Part shown: positions 7,057 through 13,709 of the stretch, in pieces
Position numbering within the stretch: position 1 is the stretch's first letter
Layout: each line of letters begins with the position of its first letter
Source of the DNA: SM1-73 sp964588305
Lineage (GTDB): Bacteria > Zixibacteria > MSB-5A5 > SM1-73
DNA: 22,173 bases
NCBI GenBank assembly: GCA_964588305.1
Contig: CAZPOP010000036.1
Span: forward strand, 1 to 22,173
Direction of reading: 5' to 3'
Program-made: the position numbers and the translations under genes
The notes under the pieces: model-generated
What the model saw: only the letters and a program-made list of their open reading frames with translations
What the model was told of the DNA's origin: nothing
Database searches by the model: none

Positions 7057-9459
7057 ATGGATGAACATACTTTAGCAGTTCTGGAATTCGACAAGATAAA
7101 GAATATGCTGTCTTCCCGCTGTCTCTCCGATTGGGGTAAGGAGCTCTGCCGCTGTCTTTCTCCAGGCAAGGATAAGGAGACCGTAGAAAAGGAACAAAGA
7201 GAGACCACGGAGTTGAGGGAGATTCTCCGGTATGAAGAGCGGTTCCCTCTCACGTCGATTAAGGACATTCGACAGTCTTTGAAAAAGGGAGAAATCGAGG
7301 GAACCCGTCTCGAGCCAAAAGAGCTGTTGGACATCGGGGAGACTCTGGCGGTTTCAAGAGCGCTTCTGGAGTTCATAAAACCCAGAGAAGAAAAATATCC
7401 CAACATCTTTGAGCTGGTTTCACAACTAAGAAGCTTCGATCAGATACAATCGGCTATAAACAAAGCGGTGGATCCGTCCGGAGAGATAAAGGATTCCGCC
7501 TCGGGAAGGCTTTCAGATGTACGCCACCAGAAGAAGACGGTCAGAAACAGGTTGTTGGACAAACTCGAGTCGATGATAGGCGCCCGGAAGATTAAGGGCC
7601 CCAGACAGGATGACATCATCACCATAAGGGACGGAAGATACGTGATACCCATGGACGAGGCGGAGTTTTTCCAACAGAGGGGAATCGTGCACGATAAGTC
7701 CAAAAGCGGAGCCACCCTCTTTGTCGAGCCTCTGGTGGTGGTGGGGCTGAATAATCAACTGAGGGAGTTGACCCTGGAGGAAGAAAGAGAGATCGATAGA
7801 ATCTTAAAGGAGATCACCGGCATGATCCGGGCCGAATTGACGGACCTGAGAATCACGGTGAAAGCTCTGCAGAGGCTGGATTTTGTTTATGCCAAGGGCA
7901 AGCTATCGTCTGACTACGAGGGCAGCCCCCCTGTTTTGAACGAACAGGGCTACATCAATTTGATCGAAGCCCGGCATCCCCTGCTGGACCTCTCTTTTGG
8001 TTCGTTTCAGATAGCCGGTGCAGAAAAAGAGGGGGAGGGAAAAGGGAGGAGCGCAGTTCCTTTCAGCCTAAGTTTGGGCAAAGAGTACACCACCCTGATC
8101 ATCACCGGGCCCAACACAGGCGGAAAGACCGTCGCTTTAAAAACCGTGGGTCTTTTGACCCTGATGGCCCTTTCCGGACTTCACCTGCCAGCCGGGCCCC
8201 ACTCTGAGATTTGCCTTTTCAAGAAGATATATGCAGACATCGGAGACGAGCAATCGATCGAGATGTCCGTTTCCACGTTTTCTTCCCATATGAGAGAGAT
8301 CAAAAAAGCGATCCAGGATTCCGACTCCGAGACTTTGGTATTGTTGGATGAGTTGGGTGGAGGGACTGATCCCAAGGAGGGGGTGGCTTTGGGTGAGGCC
8401 ATAATAGACCAATTAATAAAAAGACAGGCCAAGGTGATCGTCACCACCCATCACGGTGCGCTGAAGATCTTAGCCGAAGAATATCCTCAGATAAGAAATG
8501 CCTCTTTGGAATTTGACAAGGAGACCTTAACCCCAACTTACCAATTCCAGATCGGCTATCCCGGGTCAAGCTACGCCATAGAAATCGCCCAGAGATTGGG
8601 AATGCCCCGGGAGGTAATCGAAAAAGCTCAAGAGCTTGTGGGAAGCGAGGAAAGGGATGTGGGTCTTCTTCTGGAGAGTTTGGAAAAGGATTTGAAGACG
8701 GTCAGGGAGAACCGAAAAGTCCTGGACCAAAAGATGAAGGTTTCCGACGAGCTGGTGAGTCTCTACAAAGACAAGCTGGAGAAACTGGAGTCCAAGGAAA
8801 AGGACTTAAAGACAAACGCTTTAAAAGAAGCGAAACATATGGTGGAAACCACCAGGGTGGAGCTGGAGAGGCTCATCGCTTTAATCAGAAAGACTCAGGC
8901 TGAAAAACAGGTGGTCAAAGAGGCTCATCATGTGCTGGAGGATAAGAAGGTTTCGATAGAAAAGGAGCTGGAAAAATTCGAGGAAAAAGTCGTCAGGAGA
9001 CTGGGAATCATCCAGCCGGGCGATGCTGTGTGGATCGAGGCTCTGGGCATCAGAGGAGACGTTTTGGAAAAAGATGAACACTCGGGAAGAATCAAAGTGC
9101 TGGCGGGAGACATAACCTACACCGTAGAGGAAAGCGAGCTCAGCCGGATCGAGGATACAGAAAAAGTTGAGGGTGGATCAGAATATATGGGAACTCAATA
9201 TACTGTTCCGCATGTCTCTCCGGAAATTGACCTAAGAGGACTTCTGGCAGAGGAAGCCTTTGATGTGGTGGATAAATATTTAGATAATGCCTACTTAGCC
9301 GGTCTTTCCCAGGTCTCTCTCATTCACGGCAAGGGCACCGGTGCCCTGCGGAAAAAGATCGGCGAATTCCTGGGCCACCATCACCGGGTGGAAGAGTACA
9401 GATTGGGCGAATGGGACGAAGGTGGCTCCGGAGTGACCATCGTGAAACTGAAGCAATAA
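7057..9459 (+). CDS. mutS2: Endonuclease MutS2 (Smr-domain MutS paralogue)
   Basis: An 800-residue protein, close to the usual ~780. Order: N-terminal core with the family start HTLAVLEFDKIKNML; the clamp region to about residue 330; the ATPase with Walker A GPNTGGKT near 351-358, STFSSHMREI, Walker B LVLLDELGGGTDP near 427, and TTHHGALK; a charged coiled coil (about 530-650); a KOW-like linker; and a C-terminal Smr domain from about 724 with the IDLRG and HGKGTG motifs of the nuclease site. MutS2 does not do mismatch repair; family members suppress recombination or, in Bacillus, act on collided ribosomes. The second role would fit the rpsU neighbourhood, but that is inference. The start at ATG 7057 has a weak ribosome site (GAAAG). 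Confidence 0.96.
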   Translation: MDEHTLAVLEFDKIKNMLSSRCLSDWGKELCRCLSPGKDKETVEKEQRETTELREILRYEERFPLTSIKDIRQSLKKGEIEGTRLEPKELLDIGETLAVSRALLEFIKPREEKYPNIFELVSQLRSFDQIQSAINKAVDPSGEIKDSASGRLSDVRHQKKTVRNRLLDKLESMIGARKIKGPRQDDIITIRDGRYVIPMDEAEFFQQRGIVHDKSKSGATLFVEPLVVVGLNNQLRELTLEEEREIDRILKEITGMIRAELTDLRITVKALQRLDFVYAKGKLSSDYEGSPPVLNEQGYINLIEARHPLLDLSFGSFQIAGAEKEGEGKGRSAVPFSLSLGKEYTTLIITGPNTGGKTVALKTVGLLTLMALSGLHLPAGPHSEICLFKKIYADIGDEQSIEMSVSTFSSHMREIKKAIQDSDSETLVLLDELGGGTDPKEGVALGEAIIDQLIKRQAKVIVTTHHGALKILAEEYPQIRNASLEFDKETLTPTYQFQIGYPGSSYAIEIAQRLGMPREVIEKAQELVGSEERDVGLLLESLEKDLKTVRENRKVLDQKMKVSDELVSLYKDKLEKLESKEKDLKTNALKEAKHMVETTRVELERLIALIRKTQAEKQVVKEAHHVLEDKKVSIEKELEKFEEKVVRRLGIIQPGDAVWIEALGIRGDVLEKDEHSGRIKVLAGDITYTVEESELSRIEDTEKVEGGSEYMGTQYTVPHVSPEIDLRGLLAEEAFDVVDKYLDNAYLAGLSQVSLIHGKGTGALRKKIGEFLGHHHRVEEYRLGEWDEGGSGVTIVKLKQ

Positions 9460-9490
9460 AGATATCTTCGAGGTACAAAAGCTTAATGTT

Positions 9491-9602
9491 GGTCGGGGGT
9501 TCCCTTCGGGGTGAACCCCAGCCCCGACTAGTTGAAGTTGAGGGCATCCCGACCTGAAGTGTGGACGCCGCACTTTCTCTTGGATTCTTCTTCAACTTTT
9601 TT
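9491..9602 (+). terminator. Nested hairpins and terminator after mutS2
   Basis: GTCGGGG (9492-9498) pairs with CCCCGAC (9522-9528), with an inner GTTC/GAAC stem (9499-9502 with 9513-9516) closed by a TTCG-containing loop. AGTTGAAG (9530-9537) is perfectly complementary to CTTCAACT (9590-9597), which runs straight into six Ts (9597-9602). The second structure has the form of an intrinsic terminator with a long loop. GGTCGGG (9491-9497) can also pair with CCCGACC at 9548-9554, giving a competing fold. The GC-rich first hairpin resembles a REP-type element. Confidence 0.5.
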
Positions 9603-9629
9603 GCTTGACTTATACATTTCTGGTATTAT
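9601..9629 (+). promoter_or_regulatory. Putative promoter of the first dockerin gene
   Basis: TTGCTT (9601-9606), a 17-base spacer and TATTAT (9624-9629) form a weak sigma-70-like promoter. The stretch GCTTGACTTAT (9603-9613 region) is also found upstream of the third dockerin gene, where TTGACT acts as the -35 candidate, so the exact boxes here are uncertain. Confidence 0.35.
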
Positions 9630-9729
9630 CTTTCCTCATAGAAATACTTCAATTTGCTAAAACGGGAAAGCTTTTCGGCAGGAGACCAAAAAGTCTCTTA
9701 AGATTCTCTTTTCCGAAAGGAGCCGCAAA

Positions 9730-11055
9730 ATGAGAAGACTCTTTTCTTGTTTGTTGGCGGTGATAGTGGTATTGGTTTTCACCGATCCTTCGCCGGCTCA
9801 ATTTCCTTGTTATCCTGGAGACTCGGTAGGAACCGATTGCTGCGGTGCTGATTCCGGCAAAGATGGATATTCATGGGATTTGGGTCTGTGCGATACCTTG
9901 CACGTTCTCCCCTGGGCAGAGACGGATACCTGTTTTATTTCCTGTTTTGGGGGGTCTTGCGACACAATCTGTATAAACAATCCAGGTGAGGAGTTTCCCT
10001 GCTTCTCGTATGTTCCCCTTCTGGTGACCCACGATTTGAATACCTTTTGGTGGGAGGCGGAGAGTGAATTTGTGCAGGACTCGATTTCAGCCATTGTGCT
10101 TCCTCTCGTCTGGACTCGGACGAATCCGAGTGCCTATTGCAGCCTGTCTGGCTACTGGAACGAGAATACCATGAACCCTTATGATCCCAGGTTTCCCAGG
10201 AGCATCTTCCGCCATTTTCAGCCTTCCGAACTGGACAGCAACAGGATGGCTTGGCTCTACGGCCAGAATCCAGGTCTTGAATGGTTTGCTATCCTTCATC
10301 TGGTCAGTGATAGCTCCTGGTATTACTTCGCCGGCGATTCTGTGTTCACCCCACCACGTATGTGGCTGGGGCTCGTTAAAACTGAACCTGCGAATCGCAG
10401 GTGGTGGGAAGGAGAGCGGACCTTAGTTGCCACCCTGACCTTCAGAATCGAAGATACTATGCATGTTTGCATGGACAGCACCTGGTGGCCCCCCGGGAAC
10501 CATCTCGAATTCTTCCGCCTTGACGCGCGATACTACTCTCCGAGGCACAATCTGCCACTCTGCGTATGGGTTGGCCCTTCTCCTCACTGGGTCACTTCAC
10601 CCAACGGCGGAGAGAAGTGGTGTGTGGGGAAGAGCGAGGAGATCACATGGGATCCGGAAGGTTTTCCCCTTGCGGTTAAGATAGACTACTCCACCAGTGC
10701 CGGGATAAGCTGGTTGCCTATTGAAGGTCCTACCCCCAATGACGGGTCATATTTTTGGACTATACCGGATACTCCCTCAGATAGATGCTTGGTCAGGATT
10801 TCAGATGCGTTTGGCGGTGATCCTTATGATGAGAGCGACAGCCTTTTCACCATCTTTCTGGCGGGCGATGCCAATGCGGATGCAGTGGTCGACATTGGCG
10901 ACATAATATATTTGATTAATTATCTGTTTATGAGTGGATTCCCACCAGCTCCCCTTGAAGCTGCCGACGTGAACCTGGATGGGGAGATAGATACAGGTGA
11001 TGTGATCTATTTGATCAATTTTCTCTTTCTTGATGGACCAGCGCCGCGTTGTTAG
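9730..11055 (+). CDS. Secreted protein: unknown N-domain, KNH Ig-like domain, type I dockerin (copy 1)
   Basis: A 441-residue exported protein with a signal peptide ending near SPAQ (about residue 24). After a cysteine-rich entry segment (CYPGD, DCCGAD) comes a domain of about 240 residues that I cannot assign. It has DTCFISCFGG, YCSLSGYWNEN, YDPRFPRS, RRWWEGERTLVATLTF and CMDSTWWPP. The LATLTF strand followed by a cysteine/acid/Trp segment recalls cohesin-like beta sandwiches, but only weakly. Residues 288-376 form a KNH/Ser-Thr-rich Ig-like domain (SPNGGEKW, ITWDPEG, IDYSTSAGISW, DSLFTI). Residues 378-441 are a type I dockerin with two calcium loops (DANADAVVDIGD and DVNLDGEIDTGD). AAAGGAG lies 8 bases before the ATG. 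The paralogue follows 54 bases later. No catalytic motif was seen. Confidence 0.8.
   Translation: MRRLFSCLLAVIVVLVFTDPSPAQFPCYPGDSVGTDCCGADSGKDGYSWDLGLCDTLHVLPWAETDTCFISCFGGSCDTICINNPGEEFPCFSYVPLLVTHDLNTFWWEAESEFVQDSISAIVLPLVWTRTNPSAYCSLSGYWNENTMNPYDPRFPRSIFRHFQPSELDSNRMAWLYGQNPGLEWFAILHLVSDSSWYYFAGDSVFTPPRMWLGLVKTEPANRRWWEGERTLVATLTFRIEDTMHVCMDSTWWPPGNHLEFFRLDARYYSPRHNLPLCVWVGPSPHWVTSPNGGEKWCVGKSEEITWDPEGFPLAVKIDYSTSAGISWLPIEGPTPNDGSYFWTIPDTPSDRCLVRISDAFGGDPYDESDSLFTIFLAGDANADAVVDIGDIIYLINYLFMSGFPPAPLEAADVNLDGEIDTGDVIYLINFLFLDGPAPRC
10790..10897 (+). repeat. 108-bp identical tract, copy 1
   Basis: This segment is identical, base for base, to 12182-12289 in the adjacent paralogue. It covers the end of the Ig-like domain and the first dockerin calcium loop. 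Flanking sequence is clearly diverged, so the tract stands out against the rest of the pair. Confidence 0.95.
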
Positions 11056-11109
11056 TCGGAGTCATAATGTATAAGAGGAAGCATAAGGAGTTGTGAAGGG
11101 AGCAGAGAG

Positions 11110-12447
11110 ATGAAAAAGTTTTTTTATTTTTTGTTGGCGGTGATAGTGGTATTGGCTTTCACCAATTCTTCCTGGGGTCAGTTTCCTTGTTGTCCTGGGG
11201 ACTTGGTGGAAGACAATTGCTGCGGCGCTGACTCCGGCTACCTTGGATATTCATGGGATTTGGGTTTCTGCGATACCTTCCATGTAGTTCCCTGGCCTGA
11301 GATGGATACGTGTTTTATTGCTTGCGATTTTATGGGGCAATGTGATACTACCTGTATCAATAATCCGGGTGAGAACTTTCCCTGCTTTTTGTACGTTCCC
11401 CTCCTGGTAACCCACGATTCAAATACTTTTTGGTTCCAAGAGCAGAGCAAATGGGTACAGGACTCCATTGAATGTTTTACTGTTCCTCTTGCTTGGACTC
11501 GTACTAATCCGACTGCCTATTGCAGCTTATCGAGCTACTGGAACGAGAATGCCATGAATGCTTATGATCCCAGGTTTCCCAGAAGTGTCTGGCGTCACTT
11601 TCACGCCTCTGTATTGGATAGCAACCGCATGGCTTGCTTGGCGGGGCAGTCTCAAGGGCTTGAATGGGATGCCATCCTTCTAATGAGCAGTGACAGCTCT
11701 TGGTGGTCCTATGAAGGGGGTTTAGATTCGGTATTCATCCCGCCGCGTTTCTGGCTGGCTTCTTTCGGGAATAGCTCGACGTTTCGTAAATGGTGGGAGG
11801 GAGAGAGAACCTTACTTGCCACGCTAACCTTCAGAATCGAAGACACTATGCATGTTTGTATGGACAGCATGTGGTGGCCCCCCGTCAGCACCTATCTTCA
11901 GTTCACCAGGCGGGACTTCAACAACTATTTTCCCAGACATGGTCTGCCACTGTGTATAAGAGTCGGCCCTACTCCCCACCTAGTTACTTCACCCGACGGA
12001 GGAGAGAAGTGGTGTGTTGGGAAGAGTGAGGAGATCACCTGGGATCCGGAAGGCTTTCCTGCTCCGGTCAAAATAGATTACTCTATAAACACCGGGATAA
12101 GCTGGTTGCCTATTGAAAATCCGACGGCAAATGACGGTTCATACTTGTGGGCTGTGCCGGATACTCCCTCAGATCGCTGCCTGGTCAGGATTTCAGATGC
12201 GTTTGGCGGTGATCCTTATGATGAGAGCGACAGCCTTTTCACCATCTTTCTGGCGGGCGATGCCAATGCGGATGCAGTGGTCGACATTGCCGACGTAGTA
12301 TATTTGATTAATTATCTGTTTATGAATGGATCCCCACCTGCTCCCCTTGAAGCTGGGGACGTGAACCTGGATGGGGAGGTAGATACAGGTGACGTGATTT
12401 ATCTGATCAATTTTCTCTTTCTTGATGGACCATCACCGCTCTGCTAG
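11110..12447 (+). CDS. Secreted protein: unknown N-domain, KNH Ig-like domain, type I dockerin (copy 2)
   Basis: A 445-residue tandem paralogue of the preceding gene with the same architecture: signal peptide (MKKFFYFLLAVIVVLAFTNS, cleavage near WGQ), cysteine-rich entry (CCPGD, NCCGAD), the same unassigned domain (DTCFIACDF, YCSLSSYWNEN, YDPRFPRS, RKWWEGERTLLATLTF, CMDSMWWPP), a KNH-type Ig-like domain (SPDGGEKW, ITWDPEG) and a type I dockerin from about residue 382 (DANADAVVDIAD, DVNLDGEVDTGD). It starts 54 bases after copy 1 with AAGGGAG upstream and no promoter seen in the gap, so co-transcription is likely. The signal-peptide codons and one 108-bp tract are nearly or fully identical to copy 1 while other parts differ, which suggests recent duplication or gene conversion. 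Ligand and partner unknown. Confidence 0.8.
   Translation: MKKFFYFLLAVIVVLAFTNSSWGQFPCCPGDLVEDNCCGADSGYLGYSWDLGFCDTFHVVPWPEMDTCFIACDFMGQCDTTCINNPGENFPCFLYVPLLVTHDSNTFWFQEQSKWVQDSIECFTVPLAWTRTNPTAYCSLSSYWNENAMNAYDPRFPRSVWRHFHASVLDSNRMACLAGQSQGLEWDAILLMSSDSSWWSYEGGLDSVFIPPRFWLASFGNSSTFRKWWEGERTLLATLTFRIEDTMHVCMDSMWWPPVSTYLQFTRRDFNNYFPRHGLPLCIRVGPTPHLVTSPDGGEKWCVGKSEEITWDPEGFPAPVKIDYSINTGISWLPIENPTANDGSYLWAVPDTPSDRCLVRISDAFGGDPYDESDSLFTIFLAGDANADAVVDIADVVYLINYLFMNGSPPAPLEAGDVNLDGEVDTGDVIYLINFLFLDGPSPLC
12182..12289 (+). repeat. 108-bp identical tract, copy 2
   Basis: Exact direct repeat of 10790-10897, in the same place within the second paralogue. The centre-to-centre distance is 1392 bases. 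Homologous exchange between the two copies could delete or fuse the genes. Confidence 0.95.
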
Positions 12448-12449
12448 AC

Positions 12450-12531
12450 GGCCTAACAGGCCTGTCACGAGCACCTTGCCTATTGTGCTGCCCTCTGGAT
12501 GTTAACCCAGGCGGGCACCCGAACACGGGTG
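12450..12531. terminator. Hairpin pair between convergent genes
   Basis: GGCCT/AGGCC (12450-12454 with 12458-12462) lies just after the stop codon of copy 2, and CACCCG/CGGGTG (12516-12521 with 12526-12531, loop AACA) lies 55 bases on. They sit between convergent genes and could serve both strands, but neither has a clear T tract, so the call is tentative. Confidence 0.3.
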
Positions 12532-12588
12532 GGGACCTCCGTCACCTAGTCTCATAACACATCCCCGGGTCGACTGCAGTCTTATGCA

Positions 12589-13374
12589 TTAGTGGCCGAA
12601 GTGTATTCTGCCGAAGAGCATATATTCCCAATCCTCAGGCCATGGGGGCCACTCCTTGCTATCTTCGTGTTTAAAGACCCAGTTTTCGGCCTGCAGCCCC
12701 GCTTCCAGCATGTAATATCCCAGGTTGACTCCAACTGAGAAAACTATATCTATGGATTGGCCCGAGTAATCTTCGTTTCCGCTGGTGTATTTCTGGCTAT
12801 CCCACTTCCACTCGTAATGCACGCGGTCCAGGAGATAACGGTATTTGACGGCTCCCCTGGCAAAGGCTTGCTCTGCTAAGAGTTTCAGGCTGGGTTGGAC
12901 CATGAAGCCATATATTTGATCACGATAGGTGCTTTTCATATCATAAGTCCCCACGAAGAGACCGCTATAGTCGTATTGCCTGATTCCCTTCTCAGTATAT
13001 CTTGTGCTCTCTAGTCCGAAGGTCAGTCCTGCCCCGAGACATGGTTGCACTATCCTGCTCAGATTCAACGCCATCTCAGGGAATATGTCGAATAACGCGG
13101 CAACGCCCCAGGTACTGATGTTTTCCATATTCTTGTAATCATACCAACCGTAACTGAACTCACCGTCTCCCTTCAACTTGACAAGTATATACTGTTGTTC
13201 GTAGAGCTTAGCCCCCGCCTCCAAACCCAACAGGATTCGATAGCGGCTATATTCTAAACGGTTGTCGTAATGCTTCAATCCCGCTCCAAGTTTCAGAGCC
13301 AGATCCATTCCGGAGAAGGCTATAGACGGAACTAGCGCCAGGATTGAACTGATGCACAAGATTCTCCTTAGCAC
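12589..13374 (-). CDS. Probable outer-membrane beta-barrel protein, unknown function
   Basis: A 261-residue exported protein with a signal peptide (LRRILCISSILALVPSIAFS, cleavage near residue 22). The mature part is rich in Tyr, Gly and alternating hydrophobic residues typical of barrel strands: MDLALKLGAGLKHY, YRILLGLEAGAKLY, QIYGFMVQPSLKLLAEQAF, SIDIVFSVGVNLGYYMLEAGLQ, with a final strand YMLFGRIHFG. I do not recognise a family. The start is GTG at 13374 with GGGAG 9 bases upstream; an in-frame TTG five codons later behind AGGAG is an alternative. It is convergent with dockerin copy 2 and divergent from the large dockerin gene. Its predicted promoter is overlapped by a palindrome, suggesting repressor control. 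Confidence 0.6.
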   Translation of the reverse strand: MLRRILCISSILALVPSIAFSGMDLALKLGAGLKHYDNRLEYSRYRILLGLEAGAKLYEQQYILVKLKGDGEFSYGWYDYKNMENISTWGVAALFDIFPEMALNLSRIVQPCLGAGLTFGLESTRYTEKGIRQYDYSGLFVGTYDMKSTYRDQIYGFMVQPSLKLLAEQAFARGAVKYRYLLDRVHYEWKWDSQKYTSGNEDYSGQSIDIVFSVGVNLGYYMLEAGLQAENWVFKHEDSKEWPPWPEDWEYMLFGRIHFGH

Positions 13375-13469
13375 TTTGGTACTCCCGCTTTGAGCTTTTG
13401 ACGGGCTTTACCCACTTTGGCTGCCAATTACCTCTCCGGAGCCGATGGTACTTCTCTTGTCTGGAACAC

Positions 13470-13495
13470 GTTTAGCCAACATATGTTAGCTAAAC
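13470..13495. promoter_or_regulatory. 26-bp near-perfect palindrome, candidate operator
   Basis: GTTTAGC (13470-13476) and GCTAAAC (13489-13495) are perfect inverted arms flanking AACATATGTT (13478-13487), itself a perfect 10-base palindrome; only the C13477/A13488 pair breaks the symmetry. It spans the predicted -10 and most of the spacer of the minus-strand promoter, the classic position for a dimeric repressor. It has no T tract and lies upstream of both genes, so a terminator is unlikely. Confidence 0.6.
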
Positions 13496-13506
13496 AGAAT
13501 TGTCAA
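13478..13506 (-). promoter_or_regulatory. Sigma-70 promoter of the barrel-like gene
   Basis: On the minus strand, TTGACA (13506-13501), a 17-base spacer and TATGTT (13483-13478). The -35 is perfect and the spacing ideal. Transcription should start near 13470, giving a leader of about 95 bases before the GTG at 13374. The palindrome 13470-13495 overlaps the spacer and -10. Confidence 0.65.
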
Positions 13507-13585
13507 GCTCTTTGTTGGGTGGAATTGGACATTGCAATCTGGATTATTCCGTGGAAAATACGGCTTCTTGTCTATGTTTTTTCGC

Positions 13586-13614
13586 TTGACTTATGTATTC
13601 GTTTTTGTTATTTT
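13586..13614 (+). promoter_or_regulatory. Putative promoter of the large dockerin gene
   Basis: TTGACT (13586-13591), a 17-base spacer and TATTTT (13609-13614). It lies within GCTTGACTTAT, a sequence also present upstream of dockerin copy 1. The leader to the ATG at 13710 would be about 90 bases. Confidence 0.5.
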
Positions 13615-13709
13615 GAAATGTAACTAAATCTCCGCAACTGGAAGTGAAGAACGCTCAGACAGAAAACCAGAATAGTCTCTTGGGTTCTTTTTTTGAAAGG
13701 AGGAACGAA

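Noticed and set aside
12564..12590. Overlapping SmaI-, SalI-, PstI- and then NsiI-type sites resembling a cloning polylinker
   Set aside because: No other vector sequence is present, the order does not match a polylinker I know, and genes on both sides fit the same genome; GACTGCAGTC is simply a short palindrome.
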